Of a DNA stretch of 64,000 nucleotides, positions 1 to 9,140 are shown piece after piece (position 1 is the first letter of the stretch; every line of letters starts with the position of its first letter). The stretch is from Acidaminococcus sp. (GTDB lineage Bacteria; Bacillota; Negativicutes; Acidaminococcales; Acidaminococcaceae): contig JAKVOM010000001.1 of assembly GCA_022482815.1 (NCBI GenBank), forward strand, positions 310,001-374,000, read 5' to 3'. A program made the translations under genes and the position numbers. The notes under the pieces were generated by a model, which ran no database searches, was not told where the DNA came from, and worked only from the letters and a program-made list of their open reading frames with translations.

Positions 1-1466
1 ATAGCTTTAATGGTCTCATCCAGAGGAATTACCTTGTCATATCCTGCAAGAATCATATTTGCACTTGCAATGGCATTAGTGCCGGCCATGATATTCTTTC
101 CAAGGCAGGGAACTTCTACACGGTTGCCCACAGGATCGCAGGCAAGACCGGTAATATTCTGCAGCGCTACAGAAGCAGCGTCGAGGCATTCCTGAATACT
201 GCCTCCCATGATAGCTGCGATTGCATCAGCAGTCATTCCCGAAGCGGCTCCACATTCCACCTGACAACCCGCAACTTCTGCTGAGAACGTTGCCTGTTCA
301 GCGAAGAATACCCCAACGAGCCCTGCCACAAAGAGTCCTTCAATCAATTGCTGACGAGACCATCCCAGCATCTTAGCCATGCCAAGAAGTGTGCCGGGAA
401 GGCAGCCGCAGGAACCACAAGTAGGCGCAGCCACGATAACTCCCATGGAGCTCTTGCACTCCATTACAGCTGTAATCTGCGCAATAACTGCATTCACAAG
501 AGGATCGGGAACCAATCTCTTTTTCTCTTCTTCAATCTTGGAACATTGAACCCCTAGGATACGGTCACGATACTGAGTTCCCCTAAGCCCTGTATCGACT
601 GCTTTTTCCATGATGGAAAGAATTTCATCCATCTGCTTGATTACTTCATTCTCGGACTTACCACCGCGACGCATCTCGTACAGAGTAGCATATTTCCAGG
701 CATCCATGGGTTCATGTCGTTTGGAATAATTAATCAACTGTTCCGCACTCGAAAAAGGTACATTGCTCTCTTTACTCGAAAGTGTCGGCAGCACAGGATC
801 CAGAGTAAAACAATCCGTAACACCCGTCATCCCAGAAATTTTCTTTACAAGTTCAGGGGAAAGAGGATGTGCAAACTTCCAATTAACGATGGCTTTCTTC
901 CCATTTTCATCAGGTAAACGAAATTCATAGGGAGGAAGGATACGGTCTGCAGCGCTCTGGAAAGCAGAAAGTGCCTTCTGAGAAAGGTCAAAATAGACAA
1001 GGAGTTCATAGAAATCGCCCTGAATTTGAACCTTAAAGCCATCCAGCTTTTGCATCTCTACCATTCCACCGCCAATGGAAATAGCTTCCCAATTGCGTTT
1101 CTTACCGTTTTTTCCTTCAGCAGAAACCCTGTAGTTACCAGGATGAACAGCACCATAATCGAGGATACGATATTCTACATCGATATTCTTTTCCTTTAGC
1201 AGTTCTTCATAGCGGTCTACTTCAGGGCTTGCCAGTGGAATATCAAGCAAGCCACATGCAAAACCCATATCGCTGCCATGACCGGTGTGAGATGCTGCAA
1301 GAGATCCGTTGACATCAAAATCACATACAACTTTTTTAACATCATTTCCCAAAGATTGCCGAATAAGAGCTGCAATTCTCGCAGCTCCGGCAACATGAGA
1401 ACTGGAAGGGCCGCGCATAACAGGACCAAGTACGTCATTAAAGATGCTGCAAGGCAATTTTTCCAT
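1..1466 (-). CDS. sdaA: L-serine dehydratase, Fe-S dependent, single chain (3' end beyond window)
   Basis: Deaminates L-serine to pyruvate and ammonia in the cytoplasm using a [4Fe-4S] cluster. The 488 visible codons read MEKLPCSIFNDVLGPVMRG at the N-terminus, followed by the beta-domain motif GPSSSHVAGAARIAAL. The alpha-domain blocks APTCGSCGCLPG, EVAGCQVECGAASG and CDPVGNRVEVPC follow; the last two carry cysteines expected to bind the cluster. The sequence runs to LDETIKA at the window edge, so only the extreme C-terminus is missing. The start at 1466 is preceded by a GAGAGGAG Shine-Dalgarno. It lies 16 bp downstream of the DapA-family lyase and is probably co-transcribed with it. Family assignment is firm. 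Serine is the expected substrate, but the unusual operon partner leaves room for a related hydroxy-amino acid. Confidence 0.92.
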   Translation of the reverse strand, partial: MEKLPCSIFNDVLGPVMRGPSSSHVAGAARIAALIRQSLGNDVKKVVCDFDVNGSLAASHTGHGSDMGFACGLLDIPLASPEVDRYEELLKEKNIDVEYRILDYGAVHPGNYRVSAEGKNGKKRNWEAISIGGGMVEMQKLDGFKVQIQGDFYELLVYFDLSQKALSAFQSAADRILPPYEFRLPDENGKKAIVNWKFAHPLSPELVKKISGMTGVTDCFTLDPVLPTLSSKESNVPFSSAEQLINYSKRHEPMDAWKYATLYEMRRGGKSENEVIKQMDEILSIMEKAVDTGLRGTQYRDRILGVQCSKIEEEKKRLVPDPLVNAVIAQITAVMECKSSMGVIVAAPTCGSCGCLPGTLLGMAKMLGWSRQQLIEGLFVAGLVGVFFAEQATFSAEVAGCQVECGAASGMTADAIAAIMGGSIQECLDAASVALQNITGLACDPVGNRVEVPCLGKNIMAGTNAIASANMILAGYDKVIPLDETIKA

Positions 1467-1482
1467 TTTAATCTAACTCCTC

Positions 1483-2376
1483 TCAGCGGAACTCAATAGA
1501 AGAAGCCAGTTTTTCGACATAAGCAATTTCATTATTCGTAAGTTCGAGACGATGTCTTCTCACATATCCTGATTCCAGACCGCAGTAGTGTTTTACGATA
1601 TATTTATTAACCTGTACGGGTTTTGGGAATGTTTCCAGAAGTTCAAGGAGCGGCAAGATTCTCCGATAGATATCCCTGGCTTTGGCGTAATCTTTTTCCT
1701 TACATACAGCATCGAAAATAGCTACGCAGTCTTGCGGTGCAAAGTTGGCTCCCATGCTAATCCATCCGCAGGCGCCGGAAGCAAAGCTTTCAAAAGCAAG
1801 AGTATCACATCCGCAGAACACACTTGTCGTCTCCGGAGCTTCGTTGACGACTTCCGTGAGCCTTTGAATTTCACCGGTAGATTCCTTAACAATGGCAGCT
1901 CTGGGGATAGATAGGAGTTTTCTATACGTTGCAGGTTCGATGTTAACCCCCGCTGATCCAGGATTGTTATAAACCACAAACGGAATATTCGTGTGATCAC
2001 TCAGATACTGGTAGAAGGCAACAATTTCATCTTGTGCAGGATGACAATAAAACGGGGACAATGCCATACACGCATCAGCACCATACTTGGCGTCATGATT
2101 CATTAGATCTACAACATCGTCCGGACGTTCACGTGAAACACCCACAATCACCGGGACCCGATGATTGACATAAGGAACAATGGTTTCAACATATTCCTTG
2201 TGTTCTTCGTCAGTAATGCTCTGATATTCTCCCGTTGCACCTAAAATACAAAGTCCATGCACACCCTTTTCAATCAGCCAATCAATATGTTTTTTTGCCG
2301 AATCAAAATCGAATCGTCCATCTTTAAAAAACGGAGTCACAACAACCGCATATACGCCAACAAATTTTGAATTCAT
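1483..2376 (-). CDS. DapA/NanA-family Schiff-base lyase (DHDPS superfamily)
   Basis: A 297-residue class I aldolase-fold protein of the usual family length. Visible family marks are GATGE at 46-50 (carboxylate-binding loop), YNNPG at 136-140 with the catalytic tyrosine Tyr136, and the Schiff-base lysine Lys164 in IVKEST. Members make or cleave 2-oxoacid adducts: dihydrodipicolinate synthase, N-acetylneuraminate lyase, 4-hydroxy-2-oxoglutarate aldolase and others. It is the first gene of a two-gene minus-strand unit with L-serine dehydratase and is divergent from a membrane transporter at 2653. That context favours a catabolic lyase producing or using pyruvate over lysine biosynthesis, but the substrate cannot be read from sequence. 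The ATG at 2376 has a GGAGG ribosome site. Confidence 0.85.
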   Translation of the reverse strand: MNSKFVGVYAVVVTPFFKDGRFDFDSAKKHIDWLIEKGVHGLCILGATGEYQSITDEEHKEYVETIVPYVNHRVPVIVGVSRERPDDVVDLMNHDAKYGADACMALSPFYCHPAQDEIVAFYQYLSDHTNIPFVVYNNPGSAGVNIEPATYRKLLSIPRAAIVKESTGEIQRLTEVVNEAPETTSVFCGCDTLAFESFASGACGWISMGANFAPQDCVAIFDAVCKEKDYAKARDIYRRILPLLELLETFPKPVQVNKYIVKHYCGLESGYVRRHRLELTNNEIAYVEKLASSIEFR

Positions 2377-2411
2377 CTACAAGCCTCCATTCACTAATCT
2401 ATTTTGATTCG

Positions 2412-2624
2412 TGTTTAATCTATTTGTAATTTACCATTTCATTAATGTTTTGTCAAATAAATATTTCGTCATGATTTCGAGGCAGCTTACTTTTCTATTT
2501 AAAGATTGATTTGTCACGATAATTGCTAATATTTAAAAGTTACTTGACTTTTGAAAATTTTCGTAATACTATTTTATTAGATAATCATTAATGATTTGTG
2601 TTTAATCATTTTTGTTGTTTAATC
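2412..2624. promoter_or_regulatory. Divergent control region with three TGTTTAATC repeats
   Basis: The gap between the lyase/serine dehydratase unit and the transporter carries TGTTTAATC at 2412-2420, 2599-2607 and 2616-2624, all on the plus strand. The last two are 17 bp apart start to start and lie in the transporter leader. They are candidate operator half-sites for an unknown regulator. Only the repeats are observed; binding is inferred. Confidence 0.35.
2544..2572 (+). promoter_or_regulatory. Sigma-70 type promoter of the membrane protein gene
   Basis: TTGACT (2544-2549), a 17-bp spacer and TACTAT (2567-2572) match the -35/-10 layout. An overlapping TAATAC at 2564 is an alternative -10. 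Transcription would start near 2579, leaving a leader of about 70 nt. Confidence 0.6.
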
Positions 2625-2652
2625 TCTTCGTTCTAAAAAAGGAAGGTGTCAA

Positions 2653-3846
2653 ATGAGCACTCAGGAGAAGACTCAATCAAGGAATCTTATTGTCCCGGCC
2701 ATAGACCGCGGTACGTTCGTTTGTTTAGCTGTATTAGTTATATTTTTTGCTATCCTTGGGTCAATCATGGGGATCAGCAATATGTTTTCCACCATGTTCA
2801 ACACTGCATGGGATTTGATGATTAATACAATTTGGTATCTGACAGGTATTCTGGTTCTTACGGGAGGATTAGTCAGTCTGATGTCGGAATTCGGTGTTAT
2901 TGCTTTATTGAACCGAATTCTTTCTCCTCTTATGAAACCCTTGTACAATCTCCCTGGCGCAGTTGCTTTGGGAATTGTCACTTGTTACATGGGAGACAGC
3001 CCTGCTATCGTTTCTCTTGGCCGTGATAAAGGTTTCATAAAATATTTCACATATGCACAAAGAGCATTGCTTTCCAATTTAGGTGCTACATTTGCAATGG
3101 GCTTGACTGTAACGACATTCATGCTCGGGCTTTCTGCTGACATTCACTTCGGCGTGGCCGTACTGATAGGCAATATTGCTGCAATTTGTGCCTCAATCAT
3201 CAGCGTTCGCTTGATGGCAATATACTCATACAAATACTATGGGGACAAAGCAAATGAAATGGTGGATGAAGGCGAAGAACAGCAAGAGTCCTACGATATT
3301 ATGACTGAACGAAAAATTCGTGAAGGAGGAATTTTCAGTCGAGTCATGGGTTCTCTGCTGGATGGCGGTAAATCTGGCGTAGATATCGGTCTGTCCATCA
3401 TTCCTGGCAACGTTATCATTTGCACGCTGGTTATGATGCTCACGAGAGGTCCATCCGCTTCAGGAGCCTACACCGGAAAAGCAATGCAGGGAATTGCACT
3501 TCTTCCTGCAATTGCCGAAAAGCTTAGTTTTATTCTTGATCCGCTTTTTGGTTTCTCTTCACCTGAAGCAATTGCATTCCCTTGCACTGCAGTAGGATCC
3601 GTTGGAGCATCGTTGGGTCTGGTAACAGACTTTTTGGCGGCCAATCTGATTGGCCCGAATGACATTGCCGTGTTTACCGCTATGGGCATGACCTTTAGTG
3701 GATACTTATCTGTTCATGTTGCAATGATGGATTCTCTTGGATGCCGTGACCTTGCTGGCAAAGCAGTTTTAACGCATACAGTCGCCGGCCTTTGTGCTGG
3801 AATTATTGCGCACTGGTTGTATATCTTTGCTTCGACTATGTTATAA
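2653..3846 (+). CDS. GATE/nucleoside-recognition domain membrane protein, putative transporter
   Basis: A 397-residue polytopic membrane protein with about ten hydrophobic segments and a charged cytoplasmic loop near residues 195-225 (rich in E, Q and K). The two related halves, one around DSPAIVSLGRDKG and one around FSSPEAIAFPCTAVGS, fit the internally repeated nucleoside-recognition (GATE) fold and resemble the CD0519/CD1768-type family. Substrate specificity is unknown. Its divergent position opposite serine dehydratase and a DapA-family lyase suggests it imports the substrate those enzymes use. The ATG at 2653 follows AAGGAAGGTG. It is a single-gene unit with a strong promoter upstream and a strong terminator downstream. 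Confidence 0.75.
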   Translation: MSTQEKTQSRNLIVPAIDRGTFVCLAVLVIFFAILGSIMGISNMFSTMFNTAWDLMINTIWYLTGILVLTGGLVSLMSEFGVIALLNRILSPLMKPLYNLPGAVALGIVTCYMGDSPAIVSLGRDKGFIKYFTYAQRALLSNLGATFAMGLTVTTFMLGLSADIHFGVAVLIGNIAAICASIISVRLMAIYSYKYYGDKANEMVDEGEEQQESYDIMTERKIREGGIFSRVMGSLLDGGKSGVDIGLSIIPGNVIICTLVMMLTRGPSASGAYTGKAMQGIALLPAIAEKLSFILDPLFGFSSPEAIAFPCTAVGSVGASLGLVTDFLAANLIGPNDIAVFTAMGMTFSGYLSVHVAMMDSLGCRDLAGKAVLTHTVAGLCAGIIAHWLYIFASTML

Positions 3847-3897
3847 TTACAACCCCCTTCTTGTGTTTAACCCATACATTTAGAATTAAATAACGAC

Positions 3898-3939
3898 AAA
3901 AAAGACTCGAGGTGATTTCAATCACTTCGAGTCTTTTTT
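3898..3939. terminator. Bidirectional intrinsic terminator
   Basis: A 20-bp stem with one G-U pair and a very short loop, starting AAAAAAGACTCGAG and ending in TTTTTT. It sits between the convergent genes ending at 3846 and 3987 and has a U-run on either strand. Confidence 0.9.
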
Positions 3940-3983
3940 GCGACAGAGTACTTATTGTCTTGCAACAGAGTACTTATTGTCTA
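3940..3983. repeat. 22-bp direct tandem repeat, two units
   Basis: Units at 3940-3961 and 3962-3983 share ACAGAGTACTTATTGTCT exactly and differ at two of 22 positions. They lie between the terminator and the stop codon of the permease gene. No function is evident; local slippage duplication is likely. Confidence 0.8.
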
Positions 3984-3986
3984 ATT

Positions 3987-5279
3987 CTACGCATGGATTG
4001 GGTACACAAAATAGATGTAAATCATAGAGATGATCATGGTAATGATACAAATAGGAATACCTGGCTTCAGAAAATCAATGAACCGATAACCGCCAGGTTC
4101 TACGGCCATCGTGGTCGGTGTCATGGAAATCGGCGTAGCCACGGCGATGGTTGCAGCCATACGCAGCGTCATCAGCACTGCTTTGGGGTTCATATTCATC
4201 GAAGCAGCAACGGCCAGTGCCACCGGCGTAAACATGATTACGGTCGCAGAGTTAGACATGACGTTCGTCAGCGGTACGATAACTGCATAGATAAGAAGAA
4301 TGACGATGAGGGAGCTGTCGGTTCCACCCAGCAGAGACTGCATGAAAGCTACGATATACTTAGATGCTCCTGAAGTCACCATGGCCTTGGATACAGGAAC
4401 CATGCAGGCATACATCAATACGGCTGTCATCGGGATGGCGCGGAAGGCTTCCTTATCCGTCAAAAGTCCGGTAGCAACAATCACGAAAGTCGCAATCAAA
4501 GCTGTCATACCTACAGAAATACCGATTTGTTTTTCAAAGCACATGCCTAAAATGGTAGCTATAAAGATGACGAAAGAAAGCTTGCGTTTCCAGGCGGGAA
4601 TCTTTGAATAATCCGGCGTTTCGGCATAAGAAGGATCCAGCTTATTAAAGGATTCTTCCGGCATCAAGTTAAAACCTACCGTGGCAAGGAAAATAGCTGA
4701 CACAAATGTCAAGATCAGGCACAAAGGCGCCAGTTCAAAAAAGTCCATCGTATATTGAGGGCCCAGACCTTCCAGAATACCTTTCAGATACAAAGTGGAG
4801 TTAGAGCCTACCGTAGTCATACCGCCGCCATAGCAAATCCCGACGGCAATCGGGTACATCAGTTTGCATCTGCGGAATCCCGTGGTAAGACAAATGCCGA
4901 GGGTCAGTGCCATGATTAAAGCGGCACAGCCATTGTTGGACAGGAATCCGGAAAGGATACCGGAACCCATAACCAGCCAGAATACGAGGATACGCTCAGA
5001 TTTGGCTACTTTCTTCAAAAAGATACCGACCTGAGCAGCAGCGCCGGTACGGAACATGGCTTCCCCCACAATGGCCAACCCTGCAATGATCATGACGTTC
5101 TGGCTGGAGAAATCTTTCAGCGCCGTTTTCGCATCAATGATTCCGCCCAGATATAAGGCCAGATCTACGAACAAAGCCGTAGCGCCCAAAGGAATACATC
5201 CTGAAATAAAGCAAAAGAGAGCAGCACAAAGAACCAATGCCACAAATAAAGCAGGATCCATAATGCTCGCTATTAACAT
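3987..5279 (-). CDS. SLC13/DASS-type anion permease (ion transporter superfamily)
   Basis: A 430-residue membrane protein with about 11-12 hydrophobic segments. Repeated motifs such as SNNGCAALIMALTLG (about 120) and LTNVMSNSATVIMFTPVALA (about 340) are the paired Ser-Asn-rich hairpins of the SLC13/CitM/ArsB ion-transporter superfamily. Such carriers import di- and tricarboxylates or sulfate with sodium. The gene is divergent from a LysR regulator at 5352, and beyond that lie a LarA-family racemase and an MmgE/PrpD protein, so a hydroxy-carboxylate is the likely cargo. The ATG at 5279 follows GGGAGG. The exact substrate is not readable. Confidence 0.8.
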   Translation of the reverse strand: MLIASIMDPALFVALVLCAALFCFISGCIPLGATALFVDLALYLGGIIDAKTALKDFSSQNVMIIAGLAIVGEAMFRTGAAAQVGIFLKKVAKSERILVFWLVMGSGILSGFLSNNGCAALIMALTLGICLTTGFRRCKLMYPIAVGICYGGGMTTVGSNSTLYLKGILEGLGPQYTMDFFELAPLCLILTFVSAIFLATVGFNLMPEESFNKLDPSYAETPDYSKIPAWKRKLSFVIFIATILGMCFEKQIGISVGMTALIATFVIVATGLLTDKEAFRAIPMTAVLMYACMVPVSKAMVTSGASKYIVAFMQSLLGGTDSSLIVILLIYAVIVPLTNVMSNSATVIMFTPVALAVAASMNMNPKAVLMTLRMAATIAVATPISMTPTTMAVEPGGYRFIDFLKPGIPICIITMIISMIYIYFVYPIHA

Positions 5280-5313
5280 AATATAACCTCCCTCATCTTC
5301 TAAATTCGTTTTA

Positions 5314-5322
5314 TGCTATACT
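5314..5322 (+). promoter_or_regulatory. Extended -10 promoter of the LysR gene
   Basis: TGCTATACT is an extended -10 element 30 bp before the LysR start. No convincing -35 is present, which is common for extended -10 promoters. Confidence 0.45.
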
Positions 5323-5351
5323 TAAAAAAACACGTAAGGTGGTGATATTTT

Positions 5352-6236
5352 ATGGATGAATTTGACTTAAGAATGCTTCATTACCTGAAAGCAACAAAAA
5401 ATATTACCAAAACAGCCCAGATCATGTACCTGACACAGTCCGCCCTGTCCAGACGTATTGCTTCCCTGGAAAAAGAATTAGATATCCAATTATTGATTCG
5501 GACGAAACAAGGCGTACGTTTTACCCCGGAAGGTGAAATCATCTATCAATACAGTAAAAATGCTGAATCCGTGCTGCAATCCATGCGGGATAAAATTATT
5601 GCATACAGAGGCAGTGTATCCGGTACGCTTCAGCTGGGTGTCACATCAAACTTCGCCGTTTTTCAGCTCACGCGATTGTTCGTCCCCTTTTCCAAAAAGT
5701 ATCCGTATATCACTACGAACATCATCACCGACCGGAGCGCCAACATTGTGAGGCGCCTCAGCGACGGGGAACTGGACGTAGGTATCGTCCGGGGAGAACA
5801 CGACTGGTCCGGCCAGTCCCTTCAATTACAGACAGAAAACGTTTTTCTCATTCAGCCGCCCGGTACCGAACATGAAGAACTCGCAAAGATGCCTTACATC
5901 GGCAGACTGACGACGCAGCTCTCCAATCAGAAAATCTCCAGATGGCTCCATGCGCATCACATAGAAGTCCATGAACCGCATATAAACGTAGAAAACATCA
6001 TGACTTCCGTTTCCATGGTCGAGGCCGGTTTAGGCTGGACGATTGTACCCGAAATCGCTTTAAGTCAGTTCAAAGGAATAAAAAGAGTCTTAACCGATCA
6101 GGACAACAAGCCTCTGCTGCATGTTACCAGCCTGATTTATCAGGAAAGAACAGTGAGAGATCTTCCCCAGGCAGAAGCCTTTGTGAATTCTGTGATGGAT
6201 TATTACCATCTGCCAAAAGAGGCAATTTCCAGATAA
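5352..6236 (+). CDS. LysR-family transcriptional regulator
   Basis: A 294-residue protein with an N-terminal winged helix (residues 1-60) reading NITKTAQIMYLTQSALSRR, then the typical linker and a two-lobe LysR substrate-binding domain starting about residue 90 (SGTLQLGVTSNFAVF). Divergent orientation to the SLC13-type permease at 5279 is the classic LysR arrangement, so it probably controls the permease. It may also control the racemase and MmgE/PrpD pair, which converge on it from 6239. The start has AAGGTGGTG upstream. The inducer is unknown. Confidence 0.93.
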   Translation: MDEFDLRMLHYLKATKNITKTAQIMYLTQSALSRRIASLEKELDIQLLIRTKQGVRFTPEGEIIYQYSKNAESVLQSMRDKIIAYRGSVSGTLQLGVTSNFAVFQLTRLFVPFSKKYPYITTNIITDRSANIVRRLSDGELDVGIVRGEHDWSGQSLQLQTENVFLIQPPGTEHEELAKMPYIGRLTTQLSNQKISRWLHAHHIEVHEPHINVENIMTSVSMVEAGLGWTIVPEIALSQFKGIKRVLTDQDNKPLLHVTSLIYQERTVRDLPQAEAFVNSVMDYYHLPKEAISR

Positions 6237-6238
6237 GC

Positions 6239-7516
6239 TCAGTTTCGGAATTCCGGAATAATGCTGACAGCCCTTGGAAGGACGATGACCTGCTCAGGCT
6301 GCGACCTTTCAAGGACTTGATTGACAGCATCCTGCAGACTGCCTGCCCAGTCCAATTTAATGCTCCGCACTTCGTCCTTCTTTAACTTATCGGAGACGAT
6401 GATTACCCTGCCTTTTTTCAGCGCTCTGGCGTACTCGAAAGCCTTTTGGGTTCCCGCACTGAATCCCTCTCTCTTGAAACGTTCAATGACTTCATCGGGA
6501 GTGCGGGCTGTTCTGAGCCACTCCTGGAAATTATCGGGGCCGATGCCATCTTCTGCCTGAGCGACTAAGATGAAAGTCACGTCTTTATCTTTATCAGCGA
6601 ACATTTCCGCCGTCGCCAGGGCCTTCTGGCTCTGGTATAGGTTACAGTCCCGCGGGCTCCCGCCTGGAGAGGTAATGATACAGTCCGCTCTTTTATCGCA
6701 AAGCACCGTATTGTGTTCCCGGCAGATTTTGACACCCGCCTGATGGGCAAGATCCATATCACCCGCGACAACTGCTACAATTTGCTTATGAGGATCCTGC
6801 ACCGCATTGACGATGAAGGCGACATGCGCAAACCGGGCGGCGTGGAGTGCCGCGAGGTGGAAAGGATTCGTTTCGTACCACCCCATGGCAGGTTCAAAAG
6901 GACGGATAGGCAGCGAATGGTGGATTTTTAATGTTTCCATTCCTGCGATGCCCGGTACGATACTCTTTCTGCCCCCGGAAAAACCAGCGGCTTTATGAGG
7001 AGCAATGAGGCCGGTAGTGATAACGCAGTCCGACTCTACAGCACGCTTATCGATATAAACCGGCATGTTGTCCGAGGAAACGCCGACTTTCACATTGTCC
7101 TTATAGCAGTCATGTATATAAACAGGCAGCGTCTCCGCTAGTTCCTTGCCAAGTATCGTTTCCAATTCTTCGTGAGTAGGCGCACGGTGGCTGCCTGTGG
7201 CAATGAGGATAGATACCTGCTCATTACTGACACCGGCCTTGTGAAGCCGTTTTAATATACCTTCCAAAATCTGGCGGTTAGGCCCTGGTCTCGTTTGGTC
7301 GTTAACGATAATCAGGACTTTTTTTCTGCCCTGCGCAATTTCTTCCAGCTTCCTGCTTCCCACAGGATGTTCCAAAGCTTCTTCAATTATGCTTTCAACT
7401 TTCACGTCGACGGTCTTGCAAGGAGGATCGACAACTTCTACTTTTACCGCATCCGGCAAATCAGCTTCCTGGTATGTTTTTCCGTAAGGCACTTTGATTT
7501 TAGTCACAATGTTCAC
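6239..7516 (-). CDS. larA: LarA-family nickel-pincer 2-hydroxyacid racemase/epimerase
   Basis: A 425-residue LarA (DUF2088) protein. Racemases of this family interconvert 2-hydroxyacid enantiomers with a nickel-pincer nucleotide cofactor. Residues known from Lactobacillus plantarum LarA are present: DQTRPGP at 73-79, His110 in TGSHRAP, His174 in APHKAAG, Lys184 in GGRKS and His200 in IHH. Lys184 and His200 correspond to the pincer attachment lysine and a nickel ligand. LarB, LarC and LarE for cofactor synthesis are not in this window. It lies 4 bp after the MmgE/PrpD gene, so the two are co-transcribed. The GTG at 7516 is used here; a second GTG at 7507 with better ribosome-site spacing is possible. 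Substrate may be lactate, malate or another hydroxyacid. Confidence 0.85.
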   Translation of the reverse strand: MNIVTKIKVPYGKTYQEADLPDAVKVEVVDPPCKTVDVKVESIIEEALEHPVGSRKLEEIAQGRKKVLIIVNDQTRPGPNRQILEGILKRLHKAGVSNEQVSILIATGSHRAPTHEELETILGKELAETLPVYIHDCYKDNVKVGVSSDNMPVYIDKRAVESDCVITTGLIAPHKAAGFSGGRKSIVPGIAGMETLKIHHSLPIRPFEPAMGWYETNPFHLAALHAARFAHVAFIVNAVQDPHKQIVAVVAGDMDLAHQAGVKICREHNTVLCDKRADCIITSPGGSPRDCNLYQSQKALATAEMFADKDKDVTFILVAQAEDGIGPDNFQEWLRTARTPDEVIERFKREGFSAGTQKAFEYARALKKGRVIIVSDKLKKDEVRSIKLDWAGSLQDAVNQVLERSQPEQVIVLPRAVSIIPEFRN

Positions 7517-7520
7517 CTTC

Positions 7521-8873
7521 TTATAACGGGGGCAGATGCTTCATCTGGTCAATATGCTGAAGAACTTCAATAAGTTCTTCACTCTTTTCATACCCTGCAT
7601 TTCTTAATGCACCTTTTGCTTTATCTTTCATCTGTGCAGACGACATCGGATTAGCTACGCTCCCGGAAGCATCCTTCACGACATGCTCCAGCGTTTTGCC
7701 CGTTTTTAATGTAATTTTGACCCGGCAGCCCCAGTGGTTCGGATATTCCTGCGTAAACTCATCGGCAGGGTGGACTTTTATTTTCTGAACCAGATTCCTG
7801 ATTTCAGGATCACGCAGCGCAGAAGGCGTCAGCTCTTCCAGCGTCATCCTGCCGCGCAAAATAGCGCAGGCCACGGTATAGGGAATGGAAAATTTTGCAT
7901 TCACAGGCGTCTTTGGATTCAAACTCCCTTCTGCACATCCACATTGCTTGTAGCCCACCAGGTAGGTGCCTACATCAACGTGCTCAATTTCATCCGAATT
8001 GACCTTGTTGTGCTGACAAATGTAGCTGGCCGCATCTATGGAACCATGCGTACTCCGGCAGGAAGGATAGGGTTTCGTATCCACTTCGGTGATTTCCCAA
8101 TGATTTCCCAGTCCGGCAGTCACTTTGTCCGGCTCCGGAGAAGAAGTCATGCAGTGGAACAAACCGCCATCCTCTGCGGTCAGTATGTGTTCAGGTCCGC
8201 TCATCCCCGCTTTGGCAAGGAAAGCGGCTTCCATACCGGACTGGGCGGCGCGGGCAGGATTCAGTACCTTGCTGCTCGCCCCGTCACCCAGAAAAGCCCA
8301 CGTACCAAATGACTGACTCCCAGCAAGTCCAAGCGCTGATATCAATTGTTCTCTATTTAACTTCAGAAGCTTTCCGGCAACCGCAGCCGCACCAAAAGTC
8401 CCAGCCGTCGCTGTCACGTGCCACCCCAGGTTACGGTGCGAGGAAACACCGAATCCCATACCGATCCGGCTCATCGTCTCGTAACCACTAAGTACCGCTT
8501 CCAGAAATTCCCTCCCTGAAGCTCCCACATATTCAGCGACACCCCAGGCCGCCGGTATCACAACGGTACCAATATGTGTTTTGCTTTTCGTATGAACATC
8601 ATCCATTTCAAGCGTGTGGGCTTTCATGGCATTTAAAAATACAGCCGTGCTCAAATCGCTTTTATAGTCCCTGCCCCAGACAGATACATTGTTTTTAGTT
8701 GTCTTCTGCAGATACATATCAGTGACCTGAACGATCTGCTTTTCGCGGGACGCTCCGATGGCAACGCTCAGCGTATCCAAAATACGTGCGATAGCCGCTC
8801 GTTTGACCGCTTCCGGCACGTCGTTAAAATTAACAGAGCTGATGAAGTCTGTTAATTCTGATATCTCGCTCAC
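7521..8873 (-). CDS. MmgE/PrpD-family protein
   Basis: A 450-residue member of the MmgE/PrpD family, which includes 2-methylcitrate dehydratase, cis-aconitate decarboxylase and iminodisuccinate epimerase. Visible marks are the N-terminal helix with RILDTLSVAIGAS, the central EMDDVHTKSKTHIGTVVIPAAW segment (dehydratase/decarboxylase active-site region), and YPSCRSTHGSIDA near residue 270. It is first in a two-gene unit with the LarA-family racemase, converging on a LysR gene. Together with the SLC13-type permease this suggests catabolism of a di- or tricarboxylate containing a hydroxyl group. The GTG at 8873 follows AAGGAG. The reaction cannot be assigned from sequence. Confidence 0.85.
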   Translation of the reverse strand: MSEISELTDFISSVNFNDVPEAVKRAAIARILDTLSVAIGASREKQIVQVTDMYLQKTTKNNVSVWGRDYKSDLSTAVFLNAMKAHTLEMDDVHTKSKTHIGTVVIPAAWGVAEYVGASGREFLEAVLSGYETMSRIGMGFGVSSHRNLGWHVTATAGTFGAAAVAGKLLKLNREQLISALGLAGSQSFGTWAFLGDGASSKVLNPARAAQSGMEAAFLAKAGMSGPEHILTAEDGGLFHCMTSSPEPDKVTAGLGNHWEITEVDTKPYPSCRSTHGSIDAASYICQHNKVNSDEIEHVDVGTYLVGYKQCGCAEGSLNPKTPVNAKFSIPYTVACAILRGRMTLEELTPSALRDPEIRNLVQKIKVHPADEFTQEYPNHWGCRVKITLKTGKTLEHVVKDASGSVANPMSSAQMKDKAKGALRNAGYEKSEELIEVLQHIDQMKHLPPL

Positions 8874-9092
8874 GATGTAACTCCTTTCTCCTCTCTCATT
8901 AGAATCCCCGACATATCCGCGCTTTAATTTGCAAATTTAAGCATCTTTATTGTAGCTTGAGATTATTTATGAGTAAAATTCATATAAATCATTATTTTTC
9001 ATGAGTTTTTATCATGATAATATTTATGTTACTTAAAAATTTGATATATAAATATATGAAAAGCAGATTGTATCAGTAAATGACACGCTAAA

Positions 9093-9140
9093 AAATAAAC
9101 ATGGCCTTTCTCTCAAAAGTTAGGAAGGCCATGCTTATTT
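9093..9140. terminator. Hairpin in the 8874-9312 gap, left boundary of the defence-like operon
   Basis: A roughly 19-bp stem with a G-U pair (AAATAAACATGGCC paired with GGCCATGCTTATTT) and a 10-nt loop. The rest of the 440-bp gap is AT-rich with no coding signal apart from the promoter at 9234. The hairpin separates the MmgE/PrpD start from the next operon and may block read-through. Confidence 0.6.

Noticed and set aside
1483-2376. Annotation as DapA for lysine synthesis
   Set aside because: Context with serine dehydratase and a transporter points to catabolism; motifs only support the superfamily.
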